The translations under genes and the position numbers were made by a program. From PALSA-1353 sp050014015 (GTDB lineage: Bacteria; Planctomycetota; Phycisphaerae; Tepidisphaerales; Tepidisphaeraceae): 64,000 nucleotides of DNA. This document shows positions 24,248 through 33,740 of this stretch, one piece after another; within the stretch, counting starts at the first letter, position 1; each line of letters begins with the position of its first letter. Below the pieces are notes generated by a model. The model had not been told where the DNA came from and did no database searches. It saw only the letters and a list, made by a program, of their open reading frames with translations. The stretch covers positions 62,001 through 126,000 of the forward strand of contig JBEKEC010000022.1 in the NCBI GenBank assembly GCA_050014015.1, read 5' to 3'.

Positions 24248-26704
24248 ATGGCTGAATCACAAGTCATCGAGCGGAGTCCAACGGCGACGGTAATTCGAAC
24301 GGCTGGAAACGGGCAGCAGCTTACCATCCCCAGCCTGATTCCGATCCTGCCGATCCGAAACATCGTGGTGTTTCCGGGGACGGTGATGCCGCTGAACGTG
24401 GGAAGGCAGAAGAGCAAGAACCTCCTGGACGAGGTGATGCCGGCGGAAAAACTGATCGGCGTGGTGACGCAGAAGAACGCGGAGATGGAGGATCCGGGTT
24501 ACGGGGATCTGTTCACGGTGGGTACGGCGTGCATGATCCTGAAGCTGTTCAAATTGCCGGATGGGAACCAGTCGATCATCGTACACGGGCTGGTTCGGTT
24601 TCGGCTGCTGGGGATCGAGCAAAGCGAGCCGTTCGCGCTGGGCCGGATCGAGATCCTGGAGGACGTGGCATCGCCGGGCACGGAATTGGAGGCGCTGGTG
24701 GCCTCGGTGCGCCAGCAGGCGAACCGGGTGATCGAGCTTTCGCCCAACACGCCGGACGAGGCGGCACAGGTGCTGAACAGCATCGGGGCCCCATCGGCGT
24801 TGGCGGATTTTCTGGCGGCGAACCTGCCGGTGGAAAAAGACGACATCGCGGAAAAGCAGCGGATGCTGGACGAGATGGACGTGGAAAAACGGCTGCGGAT
24901 CATCGCGGCCCGGCTGGCGACACAGCTCGACGTGCTGGAATTGCAGAACAAGATTCAGTCGCAGGTGAAGGAGAACATCGACAAGAGCCAGCGCCGGTAT
25001 TACCTGCAGGAACAACTCAAGGCCATCCGCAAGGAGCTGGGCGAGGGCGATTCCGGCGCCGGGGGAAGCGAAATGGAAACGTTGCGGGCGCGTCTGGAGG
25101 CGGCGCAGATTCCCGAGGCGGTCATGAAGGAGGCCAACCGCGAACTCAATCGCCTCGATTCCATACCCAGCGCCAGCCCGGAATACGGCGTGATCCGCAC
25201 GTACCTGCAAATTCTCAGCGAATTGCCCTGGTCGGTGCAGACCACGGACAAAATCGATCTGGCGGAGGCGAGGAAAATCCTGGATCGGGACCATCACGAC
25301 CTGGAGAAAGTGAAGCGGCGGATTTTGGAATACCTGGCGGTGCGGAAACTGAAACCGGACGGCGGCGGCGCGATCCTCTGCTTCGTCGGGCCGCCGGGGG
25401 TTGGAAAGACTTCGCTCGGCAAGAGCATCGCCGAGGCGATGGGCCGGAAATTCATTCGCGTGGCGCTGGGCGGCGTCCGCGACGAAGCGGACATACGCGG
25501 GCATCGGCGGACGTACATCGGATCGATGCCCGGCCGGATCATCGCCGAACTGCGCAAGGCCGGGACGCGGAACCCCGTCATGATGCTGGACGAGATCGAC
25601 AAGGTGGGGGCGGATTTCCGGGGCGATCCGGCGGCGGCGCTGCTGGAAGTCCTGGACCCGGCGCAGAACCACACGTTCACGGACCATTACCTGGACGTGC
25701 CCTTCGACCTGTCCCACGTGCTGTTCATCGCCACGGCCAACACCATGGACCCCGTGCCCGGCCCCCTGCGCGACCGGATGGAAGTCATCGAAATCCCCGG
25801 CTACACCAATAGCGACAAGCTGGACATCGCGCGGCGATTTTTGGTTCCGCGGCAATTGGACGCCAACGGGGTGCCGGCGAAAAAAGTCAAAATCCTCGAT
25901 CAGGCGCTGAGCTGGATCATCGAGGGATACACGCGCGAGGCTGGGGTGAGAAGCCTGGAGCGGAACATCGGCGCGATCGCGCGGAACCTGGCGGCGGCCA
26001 TCGTGGAAGGGAAAACGGACCGCACGGTGATCACGCGTGAAAAAGTCGGCGAGATTCTTGGTCCGCGCAAGTTCGATCCTGAACTGGCCAGCCGCACCAG
26101 CGTGCCGGGCGTGGCCACGGGGATGGCGTACACGCCCGCCGGCGGCGAGATATTGTTCATCGAGGCCACGCGAATGCCGGGCAAGGGACAGATCACCCTC
26201 ACCGGCCAGATCGGCGAGATCATGAAGGAATCGGCGACGGCGGCGTATAGCCTGATCCGCTCGCGATCCCGGAGCCTGGGGATCGACCCGAAACTGGTGG
26301 CCGAGAGCGACATTCACATCCACGTCCCGCAAGGCGCGGTCCCCAAGGACGGCCCCAGCGCCGGCGTCGCGATGTTCACGGCGCTGGCGTCGCTCATGCT
26401 GAACAAACCCGTCCACCACGACGTGGCGATGACCGGCGAGATCACCTTGCGCGGCCTGGTGCTGCCGATCGGCGGACTGAAAGAAAAGACGCTGGCCGCC
26501 AAGCGGGCGGGGATCAAGCAGGTGATCGTTCCGAAGCGCAACGAGCGTGACATGGTGGAGATACCCGAAGAAGTCCGCAAATCGCTGAAGTTTCATTTCG
26601 TGGAGAACATCGACCAGGTGCTGAAGCTGGCTCTGGACGGATCGGCCCGTCGGGCGACAGCGGCCAAGCGCCGCAAACCGTCGGCGGCGGGGAAAGCCAG
26701 ATAA
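24248..26704 (+). CDS. lon: ATP-dependent protease Lon
   Basis: The 818-residue protein has the full Lon order. An N-terminal substrate-binding domain begins IPILPIRNIVVFPGTVMPL; an AAA+ module has Walker A GPPGVGKT (about residues 381-388), Walker B and sensor motifs; and a C-terminal protease domain follows. The catalytic Ser704 lies in PKDGPSAGV and Lys747 in GGLKEK, spaced as in E. coli Lon. It degrades damaged and regulatory proteins in the cytoplasm. Length is normal. It follows Hsp20, giving a quality-control operon, and converges on a glycosyltransferase gene. Confidence 0.97.
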   Translation: MAESQVIERSPTATVIRTAGNGQQLTIPSLIPILPIRNIVVFPGTVMPLNVGRQKSKNLLDEVMPAEKLIGVVTQKNAEMEDPGYGDLFTVGTACMILKLFKLPDGNQSIIVHGLVRFRLLGIEQSEPFALGRIEILEDVASPGTELEALVASVRQQANRVIELSPNTPDEAAQVLNSIGAPSALADFLAANLPVEKDDIAEKQRMLDEMDVEKRLRIIAARLATQLDVLELQNKIQSQVKENIDKSQRRYYLQEQLKAIRKELGEGDSGAGGSEMETLRARLEAAQIPEAVMKEANRELNRLDSIPSASPEYGVIRTYLQILSELPWSVQTTDKIDLAEARKILDRDHHDLEKVKRRILEYLAVRKLKPDGGGAILCFVGPPGVGKTSLGKSIAEAMGRKFIRVALGGVRDEADIRGHRRTYIGSMPGRIIAELRKAGTRNPVMMLDEIDKVGADFRGDPAAALLEVLDPAQNHTFTDHYLDVPFDLSHVLFIATANTMDPVPGPLRDRMEVIEIPGYTNSDKLDIARRFLVPRQLDANGVPAKKVKILDQALSWIIEGYTREAGVRSLERNIGAIARNLAAAIVEGKTDRTVITREKVGEILGPRKFDPELASRTSVPGVATGMAYTPAGGEILFIEATRMPGKGQITLTGQIGEIMKESATAAYSLIRSRSRSLGIDPKLVAESDIHIHVPQGAVPKDGPSAGVAMFTALASLMLNKPVHHDVAMTGEITLRGLVLPIGGLKEKTLAAKRAGIKQVIVPKRNERDMVEIPEEVRKSLKFHFVENIDQVLKLALDGSARRATAAKRRKPSAAGKAR

Positions 26705-26730
26705 TCGCTCGCGTCACCTTTAGTTCATGT

Positions 26731-27459
26731 TTATAACCGCAAACCCAACTGACGGTGCCAATAATCTTGCCGCTCCTGAGGCAGGGTGGACCACCATTTC
26801 CTCGCCGTCTCCACATCATCACCGGTCTTCGCCCCAGGCGGCGGCGTCTCGCCGATGCCTCGATAGTGAAATGCGTAATTCGTGCGGAACGCCACGGTCG
26901 GTTCCCGATTGTGGGCACAGGGCAAACCTAGAAGCCGGATGAGATTACCCACGACCCTATCGCAAACCGGACTGAGTTGCGCAGGCATCATCGCCCACGC
27001 GGGCAACAGGCGGAACGCGTGCCTGGTGAAGAAGAAGCAACTTGTGTCCACGAGGTTGTACTTATCATATTCGCCGTCCGCACCGATCAGTGAGCCGTCC
27101 AGCCGGTGGATGGTACGGCTCGCCGTGCATACGGCTGCGCCGGTCTGTTGATGTAGCTTGATCATCGCATCGAGATGGTTGGGATAGTACCAGTTGTCGG
27201 CGTCGAGGTAGGCAATTGCGTCAAAATCCTGATTCATTGCGGACAACGAGCCGATCGCCCGTGGGGTGTTGCCCGCATCGGCGTGCGACTTGGCGAGAAC
27301 GATGTGCTGGACCGCCCAATTTGATATTTCGGTTTGAGGAAAACCGTCGGCCACCATGAAGTGCTCACATGGGTGCGTCTGCTTCCGTACGCTCTGGTGA
27401 CAGTTTCGCAGCATGTCCAACGTTTCACGAAAGTAAGGGGTTATGATGCCGACGTGCAT
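26731..27459 (-). CDS. Family 2-like glycosyltransferase
   Basis: From Met 27459 the protein starts MHVGIITPYFRETLDMLRNC, a GT-A nucleotide-binding N-terminus. The DXD-like metal site is in AIAYLDADNWYYPNHLDAM, as in GT2 enzymes, and VDTSCFFFTRHAFRLL is the usual acceptor-side segment. It would transfer a sugar from a nucleotide donor to a glycan, lipid or protein; the donor and acceptor are unknown. There are no membrane segments. It stands alone between lon (convergent) and a non-coding region. An upstream in-frame ATG at 27480 is less likely. Confidence 0.75.
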   Translation of the reverse strand: MHVGIITPYFRETLDMLRNCHQSVRKQTHPCEHFMVADGFPQTEISNWAVQHIVLAKSHADAGNTPRAIGSLSAMNQDFDAIAYLDADNWYYPNHLDAMIKLHQQTGAAVCTASRTIHRLDGSLIGADGEYDKYNLVDTSCFFFTRHAFRLLPAWAMMPAQLSPVCDRVVGNLIRLLGLPCAHNREPTVAFRTNYAFHYRGIGETPPPGAKTGDDVETARKWWSTLPQERQDYWHRQLGLRL

Positions 27460-27823
27460 GAAGTCCCTCTGCGGTGGCAAATAAAAGTGACGAAGATCAT
27501 CTTCTCCGCCGTTTCGCCTTGCGGCAAGTTCACGGCCCAGCCATCTCTATCAAGGCGTGAACCGAGACGCGGCCCGTGGGTTTTCGGCAGCGATGGAATT
27601 CGGCGCTGGCGGGGAATTGATCTATAGTTGGCGCAACGCTGACGTTGGAATGCGCTATGCTCATAGAAAGCTGCGCCGAATGGACCGCACGGTTGGCCAA
27701 GAGGCTCGGGGGCGGGAAATTGGAATTGATGCAACGCTCAACACTCAACACTCAACGCTCAACCTCGAAGTGAAAAGGACTGGGAATTCCGGGGGTTTTT
27801 GGTGTTTCCGTGATGGCTGAGCG
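27460..27823. other. Intergenic region without a recognisable gene
   Basis: No frame here looks coding. Near 27735-27765 there is a run of short ACTCAACACTCAACGCTCAA-type tandem units just before a small protein gene's stop on the minus strand. Nothing else stands out. Confidence 0.5.
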
Positions 27824-28408
27824 TCACTTTTCGTTGCTTGGCGCTGTGCGGTGAATCTCGACTTTCATTTGGCCCATCTTTTCGAAGACTTTCCATCGCC
27901 GGCGCAAGGGCCACCAGTCGTAAAGATATATTTGCAGCGGGCGCCACATGGCCACCCATCCGGCGATGATCAAGCCTTCGCGGGGCACCTGCGATATCGT
28001 TTCCGGGCCTTTTCCATGGAGCAGTTCAACGATGACCAGGCAGAGGCTGAGGAACACCAGGCCGATCAACAGGCTCAGTCGCCCCTCCCTCATCAGGCGG
28101 CGAAATTCCAGGCGGCTGAGTCCCGCGCGATACGAGAAGTAATTGTGGACGGCGGTTTCAACGAGCGCATCGGGCGTCGGCGTTGGACCGTCATGACTAA
28201 CGTGAATCGCCAGAACGAGCGGATCCTGAAGAGGGAATTCCCGAGCCCAACTCACGATGAACTCTTCGGCATCGGCATCAAGATCCTTTTCATGAAAGGG
28301 CGAAGCATCGATCGTGTTGAAGAGTTGATTGATGTCCCGCAACTCTATCTCGATGCGATGGGCGGGGAGAGTCTTGATAGGAGCCGATTGTTCGACCATG
28401 GCGTGCAT
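27824..28408 (-). CDS. Uncharacterised two-helix membrane protein
   Basis: The 194-residue protein has a soluble N-terminal half containing RIEIELRDINQLFNTIDASP and AREFPLQDPLVLAIHVSHDG. Two membrane segments follow (LSLLIGLVFLSLCLVIVELL and GLIIAGWVAMWRPLQIYLY) and then a basic C-terminal tail. I have no firm family name. The soluble part looks like a conserved region of unknown function seen with such membrane tails. It stands alone between non-coding stretches. Confidence 0.6.
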   Translation of the reverse strand: MHAMVEQSAPIKTLPAHRIEIELRDINQLFNTIDASPFHEKDLDADAEEFIVSWAREFPLQDPLVLAIHVSHDGPTPTPDALVETAVHNYFSYRAGLSRLEFRRLMREGRLSLLIGLVFLSLCLVIVELLHGKGPETISQVPREGLIIAGWVAMWRPLQIYLYDWWPLRRRWKVFEKMGQMKVEIHRTAPSNEK

Positions 28409-28745
28409 CTTAACAAAGATCAGGGGGTCAAGAAGATTTTCGGAATAATCCTTGCGGGCTCTTGACGCGTGGGTAACTGAAGCGGCGCGGATGGATGAAG
28501 AAGCGGATGATCGGTTGTGGTGTTCGTGCCGTCCGGCCGGATTGACTCGAATATGACAAGGCGTCGTCGATGCGCCAGCCGTCGGCTTGCCTGTTCACGT
28601 TCGTGACGGCCGTTTGTAAAAGGGGAAGAGAGGAGTCGCCGCGTTCCGCGGCCATTGCGGGCATCCTCTCGTGGCTCTACGTCATTTACTTCGCCATGAC
28701 GCGGCGAGCGGACGAAACCAAATGAGAAACTCGCCTGCGGCGGCG
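28409..28745. other. Intergenic region without a recognisable gene
   Basis: I see no plausible coding frame, RNA gene or repeat of the families found elsewhere in the window. The promoter for the membrane-protein gene on the minus strand presumably lies at its left end. Confidence 0.45.
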
Positions 28746-29693
28746 TCAGATCGAGCTGCGCAGAGCCTGGCGGGGTTGGCGGCGGCACAGCAGGACGCCG
28801 GCGAGGGCGACGATTCCCAGGCTTGCCGGTTCGGGCACCACCGCCTCCACGGAAATGTCAACCGGATCACCCATCACGTACATATCTCCGGTGAGTTCGA
28901 GAATCCCATAGGAACCCGCGGCGACGCCGTTGAGAAAGTTGGAGCCGTAGGTGTCGGGCACCAGCGAGAGGAACGGGCCGGTCACGCTGGACAAGTAATC
29001 ATCGTATTGCAGGGAACCGAGAAGCGTGGCCGGGCCGCCGAGGAGTGTTGATCCCGGGATCGTCGGCTGCCACCAGTAGTTCACCTCGGCGCCGAATTCC
29101 GCCGATCCGCCGGGGAGAAAACTGCCGTACACCAAATAGGGCCGGTTGTTAGGGGTCGCGCCGGCGGTCAGACCGCCCAATCCCACGCTGTAATCGATGG
29201 CGAACTCCTCTTCCTCGTAGGCGTAACCGACAGCGCCGGTAGGCTGGCTCAAATACATCAGCGTCCCCGTGTTATTGCCCAACCGGACGTACGCATTGCG
29301 AGTCAACGTTCCTGAGCCGCCGATCCCGCCGTAGATGTGATAGTCGGCATAGGTCACACCATCGGTGAATGGGCTGGAGGGCGCGTGCCCCGCCGGCGCT
29401 GGGAAGGGGATGTTTGAGGTAAACGCAACGTTCGCGCTCGGATAACCGGCGTATAACGGCGGAATGTTGGGAAGGCTCGGCGGGCCGTTCGGAAGGGAGA
29501 AACCAACAGGAGTCCAGCTAGAAGGGCCCGGCGTTTCGGACTGCTGGTAAGTGTCGTTGGTGGAACCGAAGAACCCTTGGACATCCGAAGTAATGATTCC
29601 CGTGATTTGTCCTTGCGACGTCTGGGCGCAAACAAACAGGGCGGCAAGACCGGCCAAGCTAACGGTGATACCTCTGAGTAAATTGAGTCGCAT
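28746..29693 (-). CDS. PEP-CTERM sorting-signal exported protein
   Basis: The N-terminus MRLNLLRGITVSLAGLAALF is a signal peptide with cleavage near SQGQ. The C-terminus is VPEPASLGIVALAGVLLCRR plus a basic tail, a clear PEP-CTERM signal (PEP motif, hydrophobic segment, arginines) recognised by an exosortase. The body is low in charge, rich in Gly, Ser, Thr and Tyr, and resembles other surface or matrix PEP-CTERM proteins without a named domain. A longer frame to 29744 exists, but Met 29693 fits the signal peptide. No exosortase gene is in the window. Confidence 0.85.
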   Translation of the reverse strand: MRLNLLRGITVSLAGLAALFVCAQTSQGQITGIITSDVQGFFGSTNDTYQQSETPGPSSWTPVGFSLPNGPPSLPNIPPLYAGYPSANVAFTSNIPFPAPAGHAPSSPFTDGVTYADYHIYGGIGGSGTLTRNAYVRLGNNTGTLMYLSQPTGAVGYAYEEEEFAIDYSVGLGGLTAGATPNNRPYLVYGSFLPGGSAEFGAEVNYWWQPTIPGSTLLGGPATLLGSLQYDDYLSSVTGPFLSLVPDTYGSNFLNGVAAGSYGILELTGDMYVMGDPVDISVEAVVPEPASLGIVALAGVLLCRRQPRQALRSSI

Positions 29694-30059
29694 TTTTCGC
29701 AGCTCCTCGTTTCTGCTCCTGCCATGGTTTTCTGACGCCGGCATATCCAGGGCGGATTCATTGCCATGCCGGCCAAGAACGTCCGATAATTCGCAATATT
29801 AACGTCTCGTTAAGAATATGCAAACAAATATTGAAATAACCATTTCCGACCGCCAAAAAAATGCGACCATTTGCCACACTCGACCCGTTTTTTGGCGAAA
29901 AAATGAGGTTTAGTCAACGATAGGGTGTTGGATTAAAAAGCGCAAACACTATCTGACTTTGCGACACCAAACGAGGTTGGGCTTTCCGAGCTTGTCGCTC
30001 GGATTTCGGAGATTCGTTCAAATGCGGATGATCCGAACCTGCTTCCCAATTTGGGGTGA
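29694..30059. other. AT-rich intergenic region, divergent promoters likely
   Basis: This stretch lies between the PEP-CTERM gene (leftward) and the next gene (rightward). The part at 29800-29950 is much richer in A/T than the rest of the window, with A and T runs and GTTTTTTGGCGAAAAAATGA. It is a good place for promoters of both genes, but no box can be fixed with confidence. Confidence 0.4.
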
Positions 30060-31280
30060 ATGAGAAAAGCAGCCGGCGATATAATGCGGGGCATGAAGCC
30101 CGCATTGCCCAGCCTGCTGCGAATGATCGCGATACTCTTGTGGATCGGTGGAGTGGTGCTGGGGATGCTGGATGCGTACGGGGCGGCGCGGACGGCGGCG
30201 CCGGCGGAGGAGTCGCTGGCCAGCCGGTTGCCGGCGGTGGCCGAGGCGGTGGCGATGGTGCTGGGGCTGGCGGGGCTGGGGATGGTGACGTATTCAATCG
30301 CGGAGATGATCGGGACCGAGCCGGGGACCGAATCGAAGCGGGCGTTGTCGGAGCTTCGGCACTCGATGCAGAGGCTGGAATCGGCGGTTCAGCGGCTATC
30401 GGATCAGCAGCGGGAGGCGATGGCGCGCGGTCCGGGGAGTTTTGGGGAGGTGGGAGTCGCCGACACGGTGGCCGGCGCGTCGCTGGGTGCATCGGAATCG
30501 ATGCACCAGGTCATCATGCTGTTGCAGGAGATTCGGGAGCTGGCGCTGCTGAGCGACAGCCAGAGGCAGGAGCGGCTGGCGGATGCGCAGAAGCACCGGG
30601 GGAATTTCCTGGCGGCGGAGGGGGAGCGGTTGTTGGAGTTGAAGGAGTGGGGCGCGGCGGAGAGCGTTTTGAGTTCGTTGGAAAAGGAATACCCGAAGAG
30701 TCCGAATCTGGAGAAGATGAAATCGCGACTGCAAGCGGGCAAGCAGGAAGCGGAAACGGGGGCGATCGAGCAGTTGCGGGAGCGGGTGGAAGATTTGATG
30801 GCGGTGTGGGCGTGGGACCAGGCGTATGCGGAGACGGCGCGGTTCGTGGAGAATTTTCCGGATCACGCGGAAGGGCGCGATCTGCTGCGGCGGGTCATGA
30901 GCGAGCGGGAGAGTTACGTCGAGAGCACGGCCAACCGGCTGTACGAGGAGATCAAGACGGACATCGACCGCCGCATGTGGCGGCGGGCGATGGGCAGCGC
31001 GGTGAAGCTGCTGGAATGCGCTCCGGGGCATAAAAGAAGCGTGGCGATTCGCGGGCAACTCAAGACGATCCGCGAGAACGCGGAAATCGAGGAACGGCAG
31101 GAGCAGGAGCGGCGAATTCAGGAACTGATCCGGGGCAAGCAGTTTTTCGAGGCGATCGACCTTGCGGAGGATTTGCTACAGCGATTCCCCGGCTCGCCGC
31201 AGGCGGAGACGCTGAAGAATCTGCTGCCGAAGATGCGGGAACTGGCGATGGGCAACGAAGCGGAAGCGCAAGCGTCTTGA
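30060..31280 (+). CDS. Membrane-anchored tetratricopeptide-like protein
   Basis: The protein has about 406 residues. Two membrane segments lie near the N-terminus (LLRMIAILLWIGGVVLGML and AVAMVLGLAGLGMVTYSIAE), then a predicted coiled coil (HSMQRLESAVQRLSDQQREA). The C-terminal half is helical with TPR-like pairs (LKEWGAAESVLSSLEKEYPK, FFEAIDLAEDLLQRFPGSPQ). It probably scaffolds proteins on the cytoplasmic side. I do not recognise a named family. ATG 30084 and 30093 are alternative starts. A hairpin lies 10 bases after the stop. Confidence 0.65.
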   Translation: MRKAAGDIMRGMKPALPSLLRMIAILLWIGGVVLGMLDAYGAARTAAPAEESLASRLPAVAEAVAMVLGLAGLGMVTYSIAEMIGTEPGTESKRALSELRHSMQRLESAVQRLSDQQREAMARGPGSFGEVGVADTVAGASLGASESMHQVIMLLQEIRELALLSDSQRQERLADAQKHRGNFLAAEGERLLELKEWGAAESVLSSLEKEYPKSPNLEKMKSRLQAGKQEAETGAIEQLRERVEDLMAVWAWDQAYAETARFVENFPDHAEGRDLLRRVMSERESYVESTANRLYEEIKTDIDRRMWRRAMGSAVKLLECAPGHKRSVAIRGQLKTIRENAEIEERQEQERRIQELIRGKQFFEAIDLAEDLLQRFPGSPQAETLKNLLPKMRELAMGNEAEAQAS

Positions 31281-32012
31281 GACAAAAACGGGACAGGTCC
31301 AATTACGGGGAGGTACAGGAAGTTGACCGAAATTGGACCCGTCCGCCTTGTTACATAGGATAGCAAAAATCCGGCGAAGAATGCGCAATAACTATCGCAA
31401 TTCTATTATTCGCTTGGAAGTGCCGGCGATGATCCGACGTACGCCATATCTGCCGCGATTGCAGCGACCGAAATTCGCTGGCCCAGCCACGCAGCGTCCG
31501 ACCGCAAACGGCACCCCAAATCACGGGGAAGCGCTGCGAATCGCCGGGGCCGTGCCCGTGAACCTTTAAGCCGGGATCACAAATGCAACCTGCGGTTGCT
31601 CCCCCCGAAAGGCTTAAAGCTTCACAGGACCCCACGGCCCAAAGCTTCACCCCTCTCGTCGACCCGCAGCGGCCAGACAGGAAACGGGGGGTACGGCAGC
31701 GGACTGGCTCTTTTTCTCCAGTGGAAGAGAAAGTGTAATACGGTTAAGACTGAGCCCACGGCCCCAAATCATCATTCCCCGTAATAAACTCCGATGAAGA
31801 TCCCGATGCTCCAACCTGGGCCGGACGTTGGACAATCACGTTGAATCTAAGTAGACTGCCAACTGGCATGAATGGGATCAGGCGCTGCACTGCCGCCTGT
31901 TCGCGGCATTCTCAAGGGCCTGCCAATCGGGCAGAACGTTTTTCCGTGCCTTCTTTCTCCGCCAAGGCTTCATCGCCTTTCCTTCCCTGCACTAACACAA
32001 AGGACCAACGCC
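31281..32012. other. Long intergenic region with a palindrome and the start of a duplicated unit
   Basis: A palindrome at 31291-31344 follows the TPR gene. From 31845 onward the sequence belongs to the duplicated unit that includes the downstream lipoprotein gene and recurs at 32883. The middle (31350-31840) shows no credible gene; its frames have unnatural composition. Confidence 0.5.
31291..31344. repeat. Inverted repeat, possible terminator or REP-like unit
   Basis: The arm GGACAGGTCCAATTACGG (31291-31308) pairs with CCGAAATTGGACCCGTCC (31327-31344) with two mismatches around an 18-base loop. It sits just past the stop of the TPR-like gene and could end its transcript. No T-run follows. 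Confidence 0.6.
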
Positions 32013-32603
32013 ATGAAAACCGGTTTCGCCAGTTTCTTCGCCGCTTTGGGATTCCTGATGCTCAGTGGCTGCATGAGCTCTCACGAAGGCGCCACGATGG
32101 ATGCCCCCGCCTTCAATCAGCCGCTTCCCACAATCCACATCATGCCGTTAATTGATGCCCGCAAGGATAAATCCGGCTCGCTGGACGTGGACGATATCCA
32201 GCGCATTCGCGACCTGACCCGGACCAAGCTCGGGGATATGGGCTACCAGGCCGTCATCGAGAACGTCTGGCAAAAGGACGTTTCCACGACCGATCAGCAG
32301 CTGGCGGCCATGAACGAAGCGGCCTTGAGTCGCCTGGTGCCGCCGGAAACCGGCGTATTTTTGGTCCTGACCGTTACGGACGTGACAGACAGGTACGGCG
32401 GCGTCATGGCCTCATATTCCATCACGGCCACGTTTACCCTGATCGACAGGACCAAGGGCGCCGCCATCTGGAAGGACGTCGGCACCGGCAGCCATGCCGC
32501 AGGAGGGATCATCGCCTCGCAGGTCGCCGAGGCCGACAAACGGATCGAAGCGGAAACGGGCCTGGTGAACACTCTTTCCAACTTGCCGAAAAACAAGACC
32601 TAG
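31845..32603 (+). repeat. Tandem duplication, unit 1 (intact lipoprotein gene)
   Basis: The unit starts ATCTAAGTAGACTGCCAACT and contains about 165 bp of upstream sequence plus the lipoprotein gene. The same order, with many point differences, recurs at 32883-33553. Upstream conservation includes GGGCCTGCCAATCGGGCAGA and the CTTCTTTCTCCGCCA stretch. Confidence 0.85.
32013..32603 (+). CDS. Small lipoprotein, unknown function (intact copy of a duplicated gene)
   Basis: The protein of 196 residues starts MKTGFASFFAALGFLMLSGC, a lipoprotein signal with lipobox LSGC (Cys20). The mature part has the blocks IHIMPLIDARKD, TRTKLGDMGYQAVIENVW, VFLVLTVTDVTDRYGG and GAAIWKDVGTGSH. This has the look of outer-membrane-associated lipoproteins that assemble as oligomers, but I cannot name the family. 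GGACCAACGCC precedes the start; the longer frame upstream is shared repeat, not leader. A damaged paralogue follows 0.4 kb downstream. Confidence 0.75.
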   Translation: MKTGFASFFAALGFLMLSGCMSSHEGATMDAPAFNQPLPTIHIMPLIDARKDKSGSLDVDDIQRIRDLTRTKLGDMGYQAVIENVWQKDVSTTDQQLAAMNEAALSRLVPPETGVFLVLTVTDVTDRYGGVMASYSITATFTLIDRTKGAAIWKDVGTGSHAAGGIIASQVAEADKRIEAETGLVNTLSNLPKNKT

Positions 32604-32744
32604 CAGGACGCTGAAAAACCTCTTGATTTAAATTGTCGTCATCTTCTTGGATCGATTTTGCGATTTCCATTGACGAATTTGTGTTGATGGGTGGTGTTTT
32701 TCAGGCTTTTCCGCCTGTTCTGCGCGCACCGCCAGCCCGCGACC

Positions 32745-32882
32745 TCAAGCCGACAGGTCGCGCAGTCGGATGAGGTTGAAGGCCGCACCGGCAATGTGGG
32801 CCTGCTGGTTGGTCTTCCAATGGCCAATCATTCGGGTGCGGGCCAGCCCGCCGATGGTCTTGGCCCAGCCGAATAATTCCAC
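32745..32882 (-). pseudogene. Remnant of an IS5-type transposase C-terminus
   Basis: Reading leftwards, the frame encodes ELFGWAKTIGGLARTRMIGH, WKTNQQAHIAGAAFNLIRLR and DLSA before the stop at 32745. This matches the end of IS5-family DDE transposases, which typically read FGW.KT..G..KTR....V.W.....AAYNLVRLR. Its upstream (right-hand) end is cut exactly where unit 2 of the tandem duplication begins at 32883. The catalytic DDE residues and both IS ends are missing, so it cannot move. Confidence 0.7.
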
Positions 32883-33553
32883 ATCTAAGTAGACTGCCAA
32901 CTGGCATGGATGGGATCGGGCGCGGCACTGCCGCTTTTTCGGGGCTTTCTCAAGGGCCTGCCAATCGGGCAGAAGGTTTTTCTGTCCCTTCTTTCTCCGC
33001 CAACACAAAGGACTAGCGCTCATGAAAACCAGCATCTTGTTCGCGGCATTGGGGTTCTTGATCCTCACCGGCTGCATCACCAATCCGGATAAGCCCACGA
33101 TGAATGCCAGCGCGTTCAATCAGCCCATTGGCCGCATTGACGTGATGCCGGCGCGTCCGCGATTTGGTTAGGACCAAGCTCCAGGGTTTGGGTTATCAGG
33201 CCGTATTGGTGGACTCCTGGCGAAAGGACGCATCCACCACCGATGAGCAACTTGCCCAGATGAGCGACGCGGCGTTGTGCCAACTTGCCCCGGCGGAATC
33301 CCAGGTATTCCTCGCCATCACCGTTACCGACGTGAATGACACCTACGCCGCCGTAATGTCGTCGTACACCATCACCGGCGCCTTTACGCTGATCGACCGC
33401 GCCAAAGGCGCCGCCATTTGGAAGTGCTCCGGCACCGGCGCCCACGGCGGCGGCGGCATCATCGGCTCGGTGGTGGTCCAAGCCGACAAAAGAATCGAAG
33501 CGCAAACAGGTTTTGTGAACATCCTGTCATCCGTGCCCCCGAACAAAAAATAA
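32883..33553 (+). repeat. Tandem duplication, unit 2 (damaged)
   Basis: Starts ATCTAAGTAGACTGCCAACT like unit 1 and follows the same layout of upstream region and lipoprotein gene, but lacks a stretch around 33145-33160 of the gene. The IS5-type transposase remnant separates it from unit 1. Confidence 0.8.
33022..33553 (+). pseudogene. Disrupted paralogue of the upstream lipoprotein
   Basis: ATG 33022 begins MKTSILFAALGFLILTGC, a lipoprotein signal like that of the upstream copy. After NQPIGRIDVMPAR the frame breaks and stops at a TAG near 33168. Compared with the intact copy, a segment encoding roughly DKSGSLDVDDIQRIRD is missing and the frame has shifted. From 33164 the other frame resumes the homology (VRTKLQGLGYQAVLVDSW, FLAITVTDVNDTYAAV, GAAIWKCSGTGAHG) to the end. 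The loss is consistent with one internal deletion that is not a multiple of three. Confidence 0.8.
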
Positions 33554-33740
33554 TTCTCAATCGCGTTGCCTTTATGGAGGGAATGAAACCGGGACGTAGC
33601 TTCCATGGTTTTAGTTCACCGCCTTTGGTTTTTCGGGCCGGCCGCGCGGATGCAACGTCCGCCCCAAACCGAACCGGGACGTGAGCGCTTTAGGGTGTCC
33701 GGCAAAGCGCTCACGTGCCGGCTGCATTCTCTTCCTCGGT

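Noticed and set aside
24257..26596. A 779-codon minus-strand frame opposite lon
   Set aside because: The plus strand encodes an unmistakable Lon protease. The antisense frame has no recognisable domain and is rich in His, Arg and Asp as expected for a shadow.
27735..27770. A CRISPR-like array from the ACTCAACRCTCAAC repeats
   Set aside because: The units are about ten bases with no spacers, so this is a short tandem repeat. No CRISPR array or cas gene is seen in the window.
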